Positions 53,901 through 62,497 of a stretch of DNA of 64,000 nucleotides are shown piece by piece (within the stretch, counting starts at the first letter, position 1; each line of letters opens with the position of its first letter). The stretch lies in NCBI RefSeq assembly GCF_004359195.1, contig NZ_CP037954.1, forward strand, positions 2,542,001 to 2,606,000. Reading direction: 5' to 3'. Origin of the DNA: Chryseobacterium salivictor. GTDB lineage: Bacteria; Bacteroidota; Bacteroidia; Flavobacteriales; Weeksellaceae. The position numbers and the translations under genes were made by a program. The notes below the pieces were generated by a model that saw nothing but the letters and a program-made list of their open reading frames with translations, searched no databases and had not been told where the DNA came from.

Positions 53901-54468
53901 CCGTGCAGCAGAAGCGTTGGCACTTTCCGGACAAAAAGCAAAAGCAGTAGAGATATTGGATTTGGCGTCCAGAGAAATTCCGGTGGCGAAATACAATGAT
54001 CCGCGTTCATTAAGTTCGATGGTTTACGGATATATCGTTGCCGGACAGGAACAAAAAGGATTGGCTTTAGCTGAAGAGCTGAAAAAAGGAATCTTTACAG
54101 AATATGATTATTACACCAATTTGTCAGATAAAGAACAGCGTTTTGTCAGCCGGCAGATGAGAACCAAGCCGATGGAATATTCCCTGGTCGTCGGAGCAGT
54201 TTCAGACGCTTATACTAAAATCGGTCAAAAAGAAAAAGGGTATGATTATTTGGTAAAATCAATTGAACCTATTGATAAAAAATTCAATAATTTTGTTAAA
54301 GATCTGCAGATTATGGGTAAAGAAAAAGCCTATAATGAATCGGAAAAAGTACAGAAAATCACTCCATTTTATACGTATTTGTTTGATCTGATGAAACCGT
54401 ACGATTCCACTTATGCCAAAGAAAAAGAAGCGCAAATTACCGCTGCTGTTATGAAAGCGACCCAGTAA
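50983..54468 (+). CDS. DUF2723 multi-pass membrane protein (glycosyltransferase-like)
   Basis: An 1161-residue protein. The first half has about a dozen membrane helices and the DUF2723 signature PNFSFWDCGEYISSAVKLEV and THAPGAALFQLVGAVFA, with the acidic D/E pair in the first periplasmic loop as in GT-C glycosyltransferases. A large periplasmic middle (VRERDYAMVGSFYAFAIWIG and VYGDNDTYPIWGMQE) and a helical, TPR-like C-terminus follow. Eukaryotic TMEM260, an O-mannosyltransferase, belongs to this superfamily, so a role in protein O-glycosylation is plausible but inferred. It begins a same-strand run of add, DUF1697, kdsA and a TonB receptor gene. Confidence 0.85.
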   Translation: MKNWSFKQWNTLLGWVVFGIAFFTYLSTIEPNFSFWDCGEYISSAVKLEVTHAPGAALFQLVGAVFAVFAFGNGEHYSVVINAMSALFSAFTILFLFWTITHLVRRLLHKDFNDITKHQEISILFAGVIGALCFTFSDTFWFSAVEGEVYSMASMFIALLLWLITKWENEYLETDNERWIILIFFVTGLSVGVHMMCMLVIPAVCFIYYARNYEFSWKSFLWANVITLFILATVFKGIFPLIMTLFGKLEIFAVNGIGLPFHSGTIVAFIILISIFVFALKYARKAKKSLYQTIVLSVIYMMIGFSCWMVIPIRANANPPMNLNDPDTAIGMLDYYNREQYGDWPTSYGQNYTAYLDANGIQKNEDGSFKTKKTGDAYEKDEKTGTYRKVGERFNYVFSPDQVSFLPRMFNEDKTVMENYISMYGAPDFTFNYGNEDVADNPEAHKIFDDLRKKYEDGSIKAADYLQVKPYNLINVQRPSLGQNLNYFFTFQNGYYFVRYLMWNFVGRQNDLEGNMENNRGNWISGIPFIDNAMYGDQSQMPAKFKNESTVGFFFLPLILGLIGFFFQLNRDFGRFYAILSLFIITSVGIIFYTGVKPFEVRERDYAMVGSFYAFAIWIGLGAGALLWYLQEKVKSNTLNIGAGVILMGIPLMMGFQNYNVHDRSQRYSAYDYAYSTLKSLPKNDILFVYGDNDTYPIWGMQETSGLRDDVKVVNFTLLSTPWNIDQVKRRTYNSMPVPSVFTHEDYRDGTNDQIFLMNKKDWENIFANMKEQGAPDDVFPEFRKYLTQDSMSLKEAVNFIKMKSDDKDQILKMIFGEAKFEKFNFLPVSKFILPVNKANALKAGTIEQKDLGQAVDQITIDYKKTSMFKNNLLLMDILANFDWKRPINFSSGGIYDPENLFFLGDYLQYDGFSYRLVPIKTMEREDGEMGRVDANSLYNIVKNYKWGNFKNLKVHFDETCTQNIVSYRSSASRAAEALALSGQKAKAVEILDLASREIPVAKYNDPRSLSSMVYGYIVAGQEQKGLALAEELKKGIFTEYDYYTNLSDKEQRFVSRQMRTKPMEYSLVVGAVSDAYTKIGQKEKGYDYLVKSIEPIDKKFNNFVKDLQIMGKEKAYNESEKVQKITPFYTYLFDLMKPYDSTYAKEKEAQITAAVMKATQ

Positions 54469-54498
54469 ACGGAATCTCAACCCTAAATTATTGTCAAA

Positions 54499-55488
54499 AT
54501 GAACGCATTAGAATATATCAAAAAAGTTCCGAAAGCAGAATTACATCTTCACATTGAAGGCAGTTTCGAACCGGAATTAATGTTTGAAATCGCGCAGAGA
54601 AATAAGATCGAAATTCCGTATTCAAGTATCGGAGAATTAAAGAAAGCTTACCAATTTGGGAACTTACAGGATTTCCTGGATATTTATTATGCCGGAGCAA
54701 ATGTTCTCATCCACGAACAGGATTTTTATGATTTGACGATGGCTTATTTTAAACATTGCGCCGAAGAAAATATCGTGCATACCGAAATCATGTTCGATCC
54801 GCAAACCCATACCAAAAGAGGCGTGGCATTTTCCACCGTTATTAATGGAATCCAGCGCGCCAGAGAAGATGCAGAAAGACAATACGGGATTTCTTCTTTA
54901 TTAATAATGAGTTATCTGCGCCATTTATCCGAAGAAGATGCCTTCGAAACACTTCAGCAATCGCTTCCGTTCAGACACCTCATAAAATCCGTCGGTCTGG
55001 ATTCTTCAGAAAAAGGAAATCCACCTTCCAAATTCCGGAAAGTTTTTGAAGCTTCAGTGAAAGAAGGTTATATTCCTGTTGCGCATGCAGGTGAAGAAGG
55101 TCCGGCAGAATACATTTGCGAAGCATTGGATTTATTAAAAGTCGCCAGAATCGATCACGGAAACAATTGTCTGACAGACCCAAAATTGGTGGAAAGGCTC
55201 GTTGAAGAGAAAATGGCTTTAACGGTTTGTCCGCTGTCGAATACCGCACTTAGAAATGTAGATGACATCAAAAATCATCCGTTAAAAAAGATGTTGGATT
55301 TAGGTTTACAGGTAACCGTAAATTCTGACGATCCCGCATATTTCGGCGGATATCTTACGCAAAATTACATCAGCTGTATCGAGGCGCTCGATTTATCGTT
55401 GGAACAGGTGAAACAGTTGGTCCGCAATTCCTTTCAATATTCCTTTTTGCCGGAGGAAATGAAAGAAAAATTCCTCGCGCAACTTTAA
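54499..55488 (+). CDS. add: adenosine deaminase
   Basis: A 329-residue TIM-barrel deaminase: zinc ligands in [10 protein letters not shown] (His15 and His17 region), [11 protein letters not shown] (catalytic His and Glu), DHGNNCL and [12 protein letters not shown] (zinc Asp pair). It converts adenosine to inosine; related enzymes deaminate adenine, so substrate choice is not fully certain. It lies 30 bases after the DUF2723 gene and 10 bases before the DUF1697 gene, probably one operon. Confidence 0.92.
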   Translation: MNALEYIKKVPKAELHLHIEGSFEPELMFEIAQRNKIEIPYSSIGELKKAYQFGNLQDFLDIYYAGANVLIHEQDFYDLTMAYFKHCAEENIVHTEIMFDPQTHTKRGVAFSTVINGIQRAREDAERQYGISSLLIMSYLRHLSEEDAFETLQQSLPFRHLIKSVGLDSSEKGNPPSKFRKVFEASVKEGYIPVAHAGEEGPAEYICEALDLLKVARIDHGNNCLTDPKLVERLVEEKMALTVCPLSNTALRNVDDIKNHPLKKMLDLGLQVTVNSDDPAYFGGYLTQNYISCIEALDLSLEQVKQLVRNSFQYSFLPEEMKEKFLAQL

Positions 55489-55498
55489 AATTAATCAA

Positions 55499-56032
55499 TT
55501 GAGATATTGCGCTTTTCTCCGAGGAGTGAATGTTAACGGAACTTCCATGAAAATGGCAGAAGTCTGCAAAATATTTTCTGAGGTCGGAATGAAAGAAGTA
55601 TCTTCCGTTTTAGCCACGGGAAATATTTTGTTTTCATCCGCCATCAACCGGTCTGAATTAAAAATAATTTTAGAAAAAGCGCTGTCAGACTATTTCCATT
55701 ATGAAGCTTTTCTTTTCCTTAAAACCGAAAATGAAGTCGCTGAAATTTTTGCTGAGAATCCATTTGCAAAATCAGATGATTCCCACATTTATATTTTTAT
55801 CGGAATAGAAGGTATTGAAGATTTGCTTTTACAAGAGTTCAATGATTCTATAAAATCCGAGAACGAAAAAGGAGCAATTGTCGATCAAACTTTTTACTGG
55901 CAAATTTCGAAAGGATATACTTTAGATTCCAACTTCGGAAAAATTTTAGGCAAAAAATCCATGAAAGAAAAAATGACTTCCAGGAATTTGAATACGATTG
56001 AAAAAATAGTAAAGAAGTTCCAGTATAATTAA
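55499..56032 (+). CDS. DUF1697 family protein
   Basis: A 177-residue protein. RYCAFLRGVNVNGTSMKMAEV at the start and VLATGNILFSS (about 39-49) are DUF1697 hallmarks; the C-terminus (GKKSMKEKMTSRNLNTIEKI) also fits the family (TSRNxNTxxKL). The function of the family is unknown. The start is TTG at 55499, since family homology begins right there and no ATG is near. Ten bases separate it from add. Confidence 0.88.
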   Translation: MRYCAFLRGVNVNGTSMKMAEVCKIFSEVGMKEVSSVLATGNILFSSAINRSELKIILEKALSDYFHYEAFLFLKTENEVAEIFAENPFAKSDDSHIYIFIGIEGIEDLLLQEFNDSIKSENEKGAIVDQTFYWQISKGYTLDSNFGKILGKKSMKEKMTSRNLNTIEKIVKKFQYN

Positions 56033-56115
56033 AATTTATTTTTTGCATCAGTGTCATTTGTGTTTAAAGTGTTTTAACTTTCCAAACATAAAAATCATTT
56101 GCTCAAAAAAATCCG

Positions 56116-56123
56116 TATTTTTG
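56116..56123 (+). promoter_or_regulatory. -7 promoter element of kdsA
   Basis: TATTTTTG matches TAnnTTTG, 37 bases before the kdsA ATG. Confidence 0.55.
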
Positions 56124-56160
56124 TTATCTTTAATTCAACTTTAATTTTAACCAGAAATCA

Positions 56161-56970
56161 ATGATTCAATACTTAGATAACATCCATCACAAAAATTCTA
56201 AAAACTTTTTCCTGATTGCAGGTCCCTGCATTATTGAAGGTGAAGAAATGGCTTTGAATATCGCTGAGAAAATTGTGGAAATGACCAATAAATATGAGAT
56301 TCCATATATTTTCAAAGGAAGTTTCAAAAAAGCAAACCGAAGCAGAGTAGATTCTTTCACCACAATCGGTGAAGAAAAATCTTTGGAAATCCTCAGAAAA
56401 GTAGGAGAGACTTTCAATATTCCAACCACGACCGATATTCATGAAAATGACCATGCAGCTTTGGCAGCCCAATATGTTGATGTTTTGCAAATCCCAGCCT
56501 TTTTAGTTCGTCAGACCGACTTATTAATCGCCGCCGCAAAAACAGGAAAATGTGTTAGTCTGAAAAAAGGACAGTTCCTTTCTCCAGAATCCATGCAGTT
56601 TGCGGTACAGAAAGTAAACGATTCGGGGAATCCAAAAACAGCAATTATTGAAAGAGGAAATTCTTTTGGCTATACCGATTTAGTCGTTGATTTCAGAGGA
56701 ATTCCAACGATGAGAAATTACGCTCCCGTGATTTTAGATGTCACCCATTCATTACAACAACCGAATCAAAGTTCCGGCGTCACCGGCGGAAGACCCGAGT
56801 TAATTGAAACCATTGCAAAAGCAGGAATCGCAGTTGGCGCAGACGGACTTTTCATTGAAACACATCCCGATCCAAGTGTTGCACTTTCTGACGGCGCAAA
56901 TATGCTACGTCTCGATAAACTCGAGGAATTACTACAGAAATTAACACGCGTCCGGGAAGCCATTCTGTAA
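56161..56970 (+). CDS. kdsA: 3-deoxy-8-phosphooctulonate synthase
   Basis: A 269-residue KDO8P synthase: LIAGPCIIEGEEMALNIAEK (about 19-38), FKGSFKKANRSRVDSFTT, TDIHENDHAALAAQYVDVLQ, KKGQFLSPESM, ERGNSFGYTDLVVDFRGIP and DVTHSLQQPNQSSGVTGG. It condenses phosphoenolpyruvate with arabinose-5-phosphate for the lipid A core sugar Kdo. In motif GNSFGY an Asn precedes Ser-Phe-Gly-Tyr; a Cys ligand of the metal-dependent class is not obvious, suggesting the metal-independent class. Confidence 0.95.
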   Translation: MIQYLDNIHHKNSKNFFLIAGPCIIEGEEMALNIAEKIVEMTNKYEIPYIFKGSFKKANRSRVDSFTTIGEEKSLEILRKVGETFNIPTTTDIHENDHAALAAQYVDVLQIPAFLVRQTDLLIAAAKTGKCVSLKKGQFLSPESMQFAVQKVNDSGNPKTAIIERGNSFGYTDLVVDFRGIPTMRNYAPVILDVTHSLQQPNQSSGVTGGRPELIETIAKAGIAVGADGLFIETHPDPSVALSDGANMLRLDKLEELLQKLTRVREAIL

Positions 56971-57004
56971 TTTTTTGTTATCTTTAAAATCTAAATGTTT
57001 TACC

Positions 57005-59434
57005 TTGAAAAAAATTCTATTCCTATTACTGGTAATGCCGGTTTGCGCTTATTCGCAAATAAACATTAAAGTTCTGGACGAAAATGGCAAACCAGTTTCT
57101 GAAGCCTATATTTCTTATAACAATCAGAATTTTACGACCGATAATAATGGTTTTGTAAAAATTCCCATTGCAGATTCTGAGCAGTCTTTATCCGTTCAAA
57201 AAGCAAGTTTCAGAGGTTTTAATAAAAATATTAAAATCAATCCGAAAGTTCAAAACGTCAATGTTTTGTTTGTAAAAACCGAGCGGGAAACCGAAATTCA
57301 GGAAGTGGTATTTCAGAAAAAAGGGAAACCAAAAATCACGGATTTAACTTCGATAGAAATTTCTTCAAAGGAAGCACAGCAAGTGGCTTCACTTTCCGGC
57401 GGTGTAGAAGGACTTTTGAAAACTTTACCTTCCGTAAATTCAAACACCGAACTTTCGTCACAATATATGGTAAGAGGTGGAAATTACGATGAAAACCTGA
57501 TTTACATTAATGATATTGAAATTTACCGCCCGTTTTTAATCCGAAATTCTTTGCAGGAGGGACTCAGTATTATTAATCCGGATATGGTTCAGGCCATTAA
57601 CTTTTCTGCCGGTGGATTCGAGGCAAAATACGGAGATAAAATGTCTTCTGCTTTAAATATTTATTACCGTCAACCCACGAAATTTGAACTTTCCGGTGAA
57701 GCGAGTTTAATTGGAGGAAGACTTACGACCGGTTTTGCATCAAAGGATAAAAAATTGTCTGCCATGATTTCAGGAAGGTATAGAAATACCAATTTGGTTT
57801 TGAATACTTTGAATGAAGACACCGATTTCAATCCACAGTACATGGATTTCCAGACGTATATCAATTATAAATTAAATGATAAATGGGGATTTTCCTTCAT
57901 CGGTTACTGGAGTAAAAATGATTACGAAATGATTCCCAAAGTAAAGGAAGTTGATTTCGGAACTTTGCAGATGCCTTTGAAGCTGAGCGTTTTCTACAAT
58001 GGTAAAGAAGACGATAAGTACAAGAACATGATGGGAACGGCTTCCATTAATTTTAAACCCAATAAAAAATGGGCTTTTACCTTAGATAATTTCGCCTACC
58101 AAAACCGGGAGAGAGAATATTATTCGATTGCTTCTGCTTATATGTTGCAGACTTTTGATCCTGTTTCTGGTGCGCCGGTTGCTTCTTACGATGTCGGTGG
58201 TCAAATCGATCATGCCCGAAATGATTTATTGGTGAAAACATACGGTGCGCAATTGAAAGCGAAATTTTCACCGGACGTTAATACTGATTTTGAAGTCGGT
58301 TTGAAATTCGAAAAAGAAAATTTAAGAGACTTTACCAATGAATGGCAGTTGGTTGATTCATTGGGTTACAGCACGCCAAGAAATTATGCAGATCCCGGAA
58401 CTTTGGATCCGTCTCAACTTCGTTTGCGGTACAGCATTTCCGGTGCGAATCATATTGAACCAACGCGACTTTCCGGTTATGCGCAATATTCCAGAAAATT
58501 CTACTGGGGTGAAAACCGCATTTTCGTGAACGCCGGAATTCGTGCTTCTCACTGGGATTTTAATGATGAAACGATTATTTCTCCACGTGGACAAATTGCC
58601 ATTAAACCAAACTGGGATATGGATATGCTGTTCACCGTTTCCGGAGGAGTTTATTACCAGGCGCCTTTCTATAAAGAGATTAAAGATGTTGATGGTAACT
58701 TTAATCCAAATATAAAGTCACAACGTTCGATGCAGGTGATTTTAAAAAACGATTACGAATTTAACATGTCTGAACGCCCGTTTAAATTAACGACCGAATT
58801 GTATTATAAGAAAATGGATCATCTGATTCCTTATTATTTAGACAATGTCAGAATCAGATATTCCGGCTTAAATAATTCAGAAGGTTATGCTTACGGTATT
58901 GATACCAGATTATTCGGTGAATTTGTTCCGGGTATTGATTCCTGGGTTTCTGCGAGTTATTCCAGAGTTTACGAAAATATTGATGGCAGAGGTTATATTC
59001 CAAGACCAACGGATCCCCGTTTCAGATTCTCGATGTTTTACCAGGATTATATGCCGAAGTTCCCGTCGATGAGAGTCAACTTAACTTTGGTTTACGCCAA
59101 CGGACTTCCATCCGGAACACCTATTTCTCTGGATCAAAACGGAAAACCGGATTTCGAAGCACCTTACAAATACCAAAGAACTTTGCCTTCTTACAAAAGA
59201 GTGGATATTGGTTTATCTAAAGTTTTCATCGACCAAAAAGATAATAAAGTAAATGGCGGTTTCTGGGGCAATTTCAAAGAATTGACGTTGGGTGTTCAGA
59301 TTTTCAATGCCTTCAACATCAGCAATACCGTTGCAAACCAATGGGTAAATGATGTGAACTCCGGTTACAATTATCCGGTTCCCGTACGTTTGACAGGAAG
59401 ATTTTTTAATGTAAAGCTGGAGTTTAAACTTTAA
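57005..59434 (+). CDS. TonB-dependent receptor with carboxypeptidase-like N-terminal domain
   Basis: About 809 residues. A signal peptide (KKILFLLLVMPVCAYSQ) is followed by a CarboxypepD_reg-like beta domain (INIKVLDENGKPVSEAYISY), the plug (VEGLLKTLPSVNSNTELSSQ, YMVRGGNYDENLIYINDIEI) and a 22-strand-type barrel ending VKLEFKL. It would take up a large or metal-chelated nutrient across the outer membrane; the substrate is not visible. The start is TTG at 57005, which places the signal peptide correctly; a further TTG at 56975 would add ten residues. It follows kdsA closely but need not share function. Confidence 0.85.
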   Translation: MKKILFLLLVMPVCAYSQINIKVLDENGKPVSEAYISYNNQNFTTDNNGFVKIPIADSEQSLSVQKASFRGFNKNIKINPKVQNVNVLFVKTERETEIQEVVFQKKGKPKITDLTSIEISSKEAQQVASLSGGVEGLLKTLPSVNSNTELSSQYMVRGGNYDENLIYINDIEIYRPFLIRNSLQEGLSIINPDMVQAINFSAGGFEAKYGDKMSSALNIYYRQPTKFELSGEASLIGGRLTTGFASKDKKLSAMISGRYRNTNLVLNTLNEDTDFNPQYMDFQTYINYKLNDKWGFSFIGYWSKNDYEMIPKVKEVDFGTLQMPLKLSVFYNGKEDDKYKNMMGTASINFKPNKKWAFTLDNFAYQNREREYYSIASAYMLQTFDPVSGAPVASYDVGGQIDHARNDLLVKTYGAQLKAKFSPDVNTDFEVGLKFEKENLRDFTNEWQLVDSLGYSTPRNYADPGTLDPSQLRLRYSISGANHIEPTRLSGYAQYSRKFYWGENRIFVNAGIRASHWDFNDETIISPRGQIAIKPNWDMDMLFTVSGGVYYQAPFYKEIKDVDGNFNPNIKSQRSMQVILKNDYEFNMSERPFKLTTELYYKKMDHLIPYYLDNVRIRYSGLNNSEGYAYGIDTRLFGEFVPGIDSWVSASYSRVYENIDGRGYIPRPTDPRFRFSMFYQDYMPKFPSMRVNLTLVYANGLPSGTPISLDQNGKPDFEAPYKYQRTLPSYKRVDIGLSKVFIDQKDNKVNGGFWGNFKELTLGVQIFNAFNISNTVANQWVNDVNSGYNYPVPVRLTGRFFNVKLEFKL

Positions 59435-59463
59435 AAATGTCAAACTAAAGCCACTTGTAATGA

Positions 59464-59592
59464 AGAAGTATTCGTATTGAACAAATTAATTTGCAACCAC
59501 AACAACCCGTAAATTACGTTTTCAAATTTTGGAACCGTAAGAATGCCGCCGGAGAAAATATCTGGATTGAAAAAACCATTAAAGTTAAATAA
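59464..59592 (+). pseudogene. C-terminal remnant of an unidentified protein
   Basis: An open frame without start reads RSIRIEQINLQPQQPVNYVF and KFWNRKNAAGENIWIEKTIK, ending at TAA 59590-59592. The alternating hydrophobic/polar pattern looks like the last beta strands of a real protein, and a terminator follows 32 bases later. Its upstream part appears deleted. Confidence 0.45.
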
Positions 59593-59623
59593 ATTCGGCT
59601 CATCGATTCTCGACCGTTTTAAT

Positions 59624-59660
59624 AAAAAGCATTAAGAATTTAATTTCTTGATGCTTTTTT
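59624..59660 (+). terminator. terminator after the remnant
   Basis: AAAAAGCATTAAGAA (59624-59638) pairs with TTCTTGATGCTTTTT (59645-59659) with one T-G pair, followed by a T. Confidence 0.85.
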
Positions 59661-59729
59661 GTCGGATTTTCCTTATTTTTCATTTTCTTAACTCCAATTA
59701 GAGTAAAGATACCATTAAGAACACCATTC

Positions 59730-62456
59730 ATGAAATTTTTAAATAAAATCATTACCGAACTTTTAACACAAAATGTTGATTTGTCGGCATTTAATATTAT
59801 TCTTCCCGGTAAAAGACCTGTGGTTTTCATCAAAAAAATACTGAAAGAAAAACACTATTCGGGAATGTTGCCGAACTTTTTTACAATCGAAGATTTGATT
59901 AAAGAAATTGCAGACAAACAACCGGTTCAGGGAATCGCTTTGTGGCTTTTTTCTTTTGGAGTGTATCGGCAGGTTCAGCCGTCTGAAGATTTTGCGAATT
60001 TCTTGAAATGGTTTCCGACCATTGTAAAAGATTGGGATGATATTCTGAAATTTTCGGATTCCGACAAAGCGGTTTTAGAATATATGTTTGATGATGAACA
60101 GATAAAAAATTGGTCTGAAAATTTAGAAGTTCGCGAAGATGGATCTTTACGGAAGTTCCTTAATTTCTGGCAAAAAATGAATTTGTTTTTACCATTATTA
60201 AAGCAAAAGCTTAACGAAAAAAATTGGGCAACTTCAGGAATGATTCACGAAACGGCCAAAAATAAAATTAAAGAATATGCGCAAAAAACAGAAGGTAAAT
60301 TTGTCTTTTGTGGCTTTAATGCATTTACACCGGTAGAAGAAAAATTAGTAAGAAACCTGATGCAGTGGGATAAAGCGCAATGTTTTTTTCAGGCAGATGA
60401 ATATTATATCAATGATGAAAGACAGGAAGCCGGAAAGTTTTTAAGAATCATCAAAACCTGGAAGGAATTTAATGAAAGCAGAAATTTCAACTGGATTGAA
60501 AATGATTTTGCACAGCCGAAAAATATCAAAGTGTACGAAGTTTCGGGAAATATAACGCAGGCGAAAGTTTTGCCGGAAATTTTCGCGGAAATCAACGATG
60601 AAAATTCATCAAAAACCGCCGTTGTTTTATTGGATGAAAATCTGCTTTCAACTTGTTTAGATGCCATGAGCAGCGTACAACATCTGAATATTACGATGGG
60701 ATTCCCGCTGAAAAATCTTGGTTTCAGCAATGCCATGAAACAGCTTTTTTACCTGCAAAAACAGCTGGAGAAAAAAGATTCTTCTTATTATTACAATGAT
60801 GTTTTATCGGTTTTGGAAGAACTTCCGAATGAAGAAATTGATCAGCAGATCATTTTGGATTTTAAAGCAAAAATTGAAGAAAGAAATATCGTTTATATTT
60901 CCAAAAAGCAGTTTAAAGAATTTTTATCAGAACTTTCCTATTTTAATTTATTTGAAAAACCAAGTTCGGTCAATCAGTTCATCGATGAATTAATTGCGTA
61001 TTGTTATCAATTCAAGTTCAGGGATTTAGATGATATTTTGTATGAAAATATTTCCCATTTCGAGAAAAGTTTTAAAATTATTAAAAATCAACTTTCGCCT
61101 TATTCATTTGAAATAAAAATGGAAACACTGGAAGTTTTAATTAATCAACTGGTGAGTTCGGAAACGATTGATTTTCAGGGAGAACCACTTCAAGGACTGC
61201 AGGTAATGGGACTTTTGGAAACCCGGTTATTGAATTTTGAAAATATTATTCTGCTTTCTACCAACGAAGGAAAACTCCCTCTTGGAAATTCTCAAAACAC
61301 CTATCTCCCTTTCGATGTTCGCCAACATTTTCATATGCATACTTTTTTAGAAAATGACAGTATTTATGCGTATCATTTTTACCGGTTGTTACAGGATTCT
61401 CAGAATGTTCATCTGCTTTTTAATGCGTTAAGTTCCGGCGTAAATACGGGTGAAAAAAGCCGTTTTATTACCCAGATAGAAATTGAAGATCAACATCATC
61501 AAATTGAAAATATAATCATTGAAAATTCGTCTGAGCCGATTAACAAACAGTTGATTCAGATTGAAAAATCTTCTTCGGTCCTTCAAAAATTAGAGGAATG
61601 GAAAAAGAGAGTTTCACCGTCGCATCTTACCTCATTTATTTATAATCCAGTTGATTTTTATCTGACCAAAATTTTGGGAACCCGCGAAACCAGCGAAATG
61701 GAAGAAGAACTTTCCCAAAGAAGTTACGGTAATCTCGTGCATTATGCATTACAAATTATTTATGAGAGAAATTTAGGTAAAATTTTAGCTGCTAATGATT
61801 TAGAATTTTCAAATCAACAATTACTTGAAGTAATGAATCAGGCGATTATTAAATTAAATCATCAGACCGATTTCTATGAAAAAGGAATGAATTATATTCA
61901 TAAATCAATTGCAGAAAGGGTAGTGCGGACGATTTTGGAGGTCGATAAAAAATTAATTGCAGACGGAAATACGTTAGAAATTTTAAGTGTCGAAGGAAAT
62001 TTTGAAAATATCGATTATTATTTAAACGAAGAAAAAACGGATAAAGTTTCTTTTTACGGATTTATCGACCGAATCGACCGACTGAACGGAAAGTTAAGAA
62101 TTATCGATTACAAAACCGCTAAAACCAAAAATCTTCTCATTAAGGAAGCCAAAAAAGAAGAGGAAGCCGAAAAACTCGAACAGTTGTTTTTTAGAGATGA
62201 TTTCAAACAGGCGATGCAGTTATGCGTTTATGCTTATGCGGTTTTAAATGAGAAAAAATATCCCGATAATTTTGTAGAATGCGGAATCTGGAGTTTCGCA
62301 GAAGCGAATAAAGGCGTTCAGAATTTACAGATTTATGGAGAGGAAGAGATTTCGAATCAATCATTGGTAAGTCCTATGAATTGGATTAAAAACGTGATTG
62401 CAGAAATTCTGAATCCTGAAAATGATTTTGTAGAAGAAGTGAAAACCAGTTGGTAA
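59730..62456 (+). CDS. AddB-like PD-(D/E)XK nuclease family protein
   Basis: A 908-residue protein. It opens with a degenerate helicase-like ATP-site strand (NIILPGKRPVVFIKKIL), then helical domains, an LLETRLLNFENIILLSTNEGKLP segment typical of the second RecA-like fold, and a C-terminal nuclease. The nuclease has GNLVHYAL (active-site His), FIDRIDRLNGKLRIIDYKTAK (Asp and DYK of PD-(D/E)XK) and an AMQLCVYAYAVL helix. Resembles AddB/RexB subunits that process DNA ends for recombination. The cysteine cluster of iron-sulfur AddB is not visible. No addA-like helicase gene is adjacent. Confidence 0.83.
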   Translation: MKFLNKIITELLTQNVDLSAFNIILPGKRPVVFIKKILKEKHYSGMLPNFFTIEDLIKEIADKQPVQGIALWLFSFGVYRQVQPSEDFANFLKWFPTIVKDWDDILKFSDSDKAVLEYMFDDEQIKNWSENLEVREDGSLRKFLNFWQKMNLFLPLLKQKLNEKNWATSGMIHETAKNKIKEYAQKTEGKFVFCGFNAFTPVEEKLVRNLMQWDKAQCFFQADEYYINDERQEAGKFLRIIKTWKEFNESRNFNWIENDFAQPKNIKVYEVSGNITQAKVLPEIFAEINDENSSKTAVVLLDENLLSTCLDAMSSVQHLNITMGFPLKNLGFSNAMKQLFYLQKQLEKKDSSYYYNDVLSVLEELPNEEIDQQIILDFKAKIEERNIVYISKKQFKEFLSELSYFNLFEKPSSVNQFIDELIAYCYQFKFRDLDDILYENISHFEKSFKIIKNQLSPYSFEIKMETLEVLINQLVSSETIDFQGEPLQGLQVMGLLETRLLNFENIILLSTNEGKLPLGNSQNTYLPFDVRQHFHMHTFLENDSIYAYHFYRLLQDSQNVHLLFNALSSGVNTGEKSRFITQIEIEDQHHQIENIIIENSSEPINKQLIQIEKSSSVLQKLEEWKKRVSPSHLTSFIYNPVDFYLTKILGTRETSEMEEELSQRSYGNLVHYALQIIYERNLGKILAANDLEFSNQQLLEVMNQAIIKLNHQTDFYEKGMNYIHKSIAERVVRTILEVDKKLIADGNTLEILSVEGNFENIDYYLNEEKTDKVSFYGFIDRIDRLNGKLRIIDYKTAKTKNLLIKEAKKEEEAEKLEQLFFRDDFKQAMQLCVYAYAVLNEKKYPDNFVECGIWSFAEANKGVQNLQIYGEEEISNQSLVSPMNWIKNVIAEILNPENDFVEEVKTSW

Positions 62457-62460
62457 AAAA

Positions 62461-62491
62461 AAACCTTCAAGTTTTAAAATCTTGAAGGTTT
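62461..62491. terminator. bidirectional terminator between convergent genes
   Basis: AAACCTTCAAG (62461-62471) and CTTGAAGGTTT (62481-62491) are perfect arms, flanked by an A-run on the left and a T-run on the right, serving both strands. Confidence 0.92.
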
Positions 62492-62497
62492 TTTATT

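Larger units (their letters stand above)
59435..59729. other. gap with a gene remnant and a terminator
   Basis: About 295 bases between the receptor and the nuclease genes. It holds a short coding-like frame (59464-59592) and a strong hairpin (59624-59660). No intact gene is seen. Confidence 0.6.
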
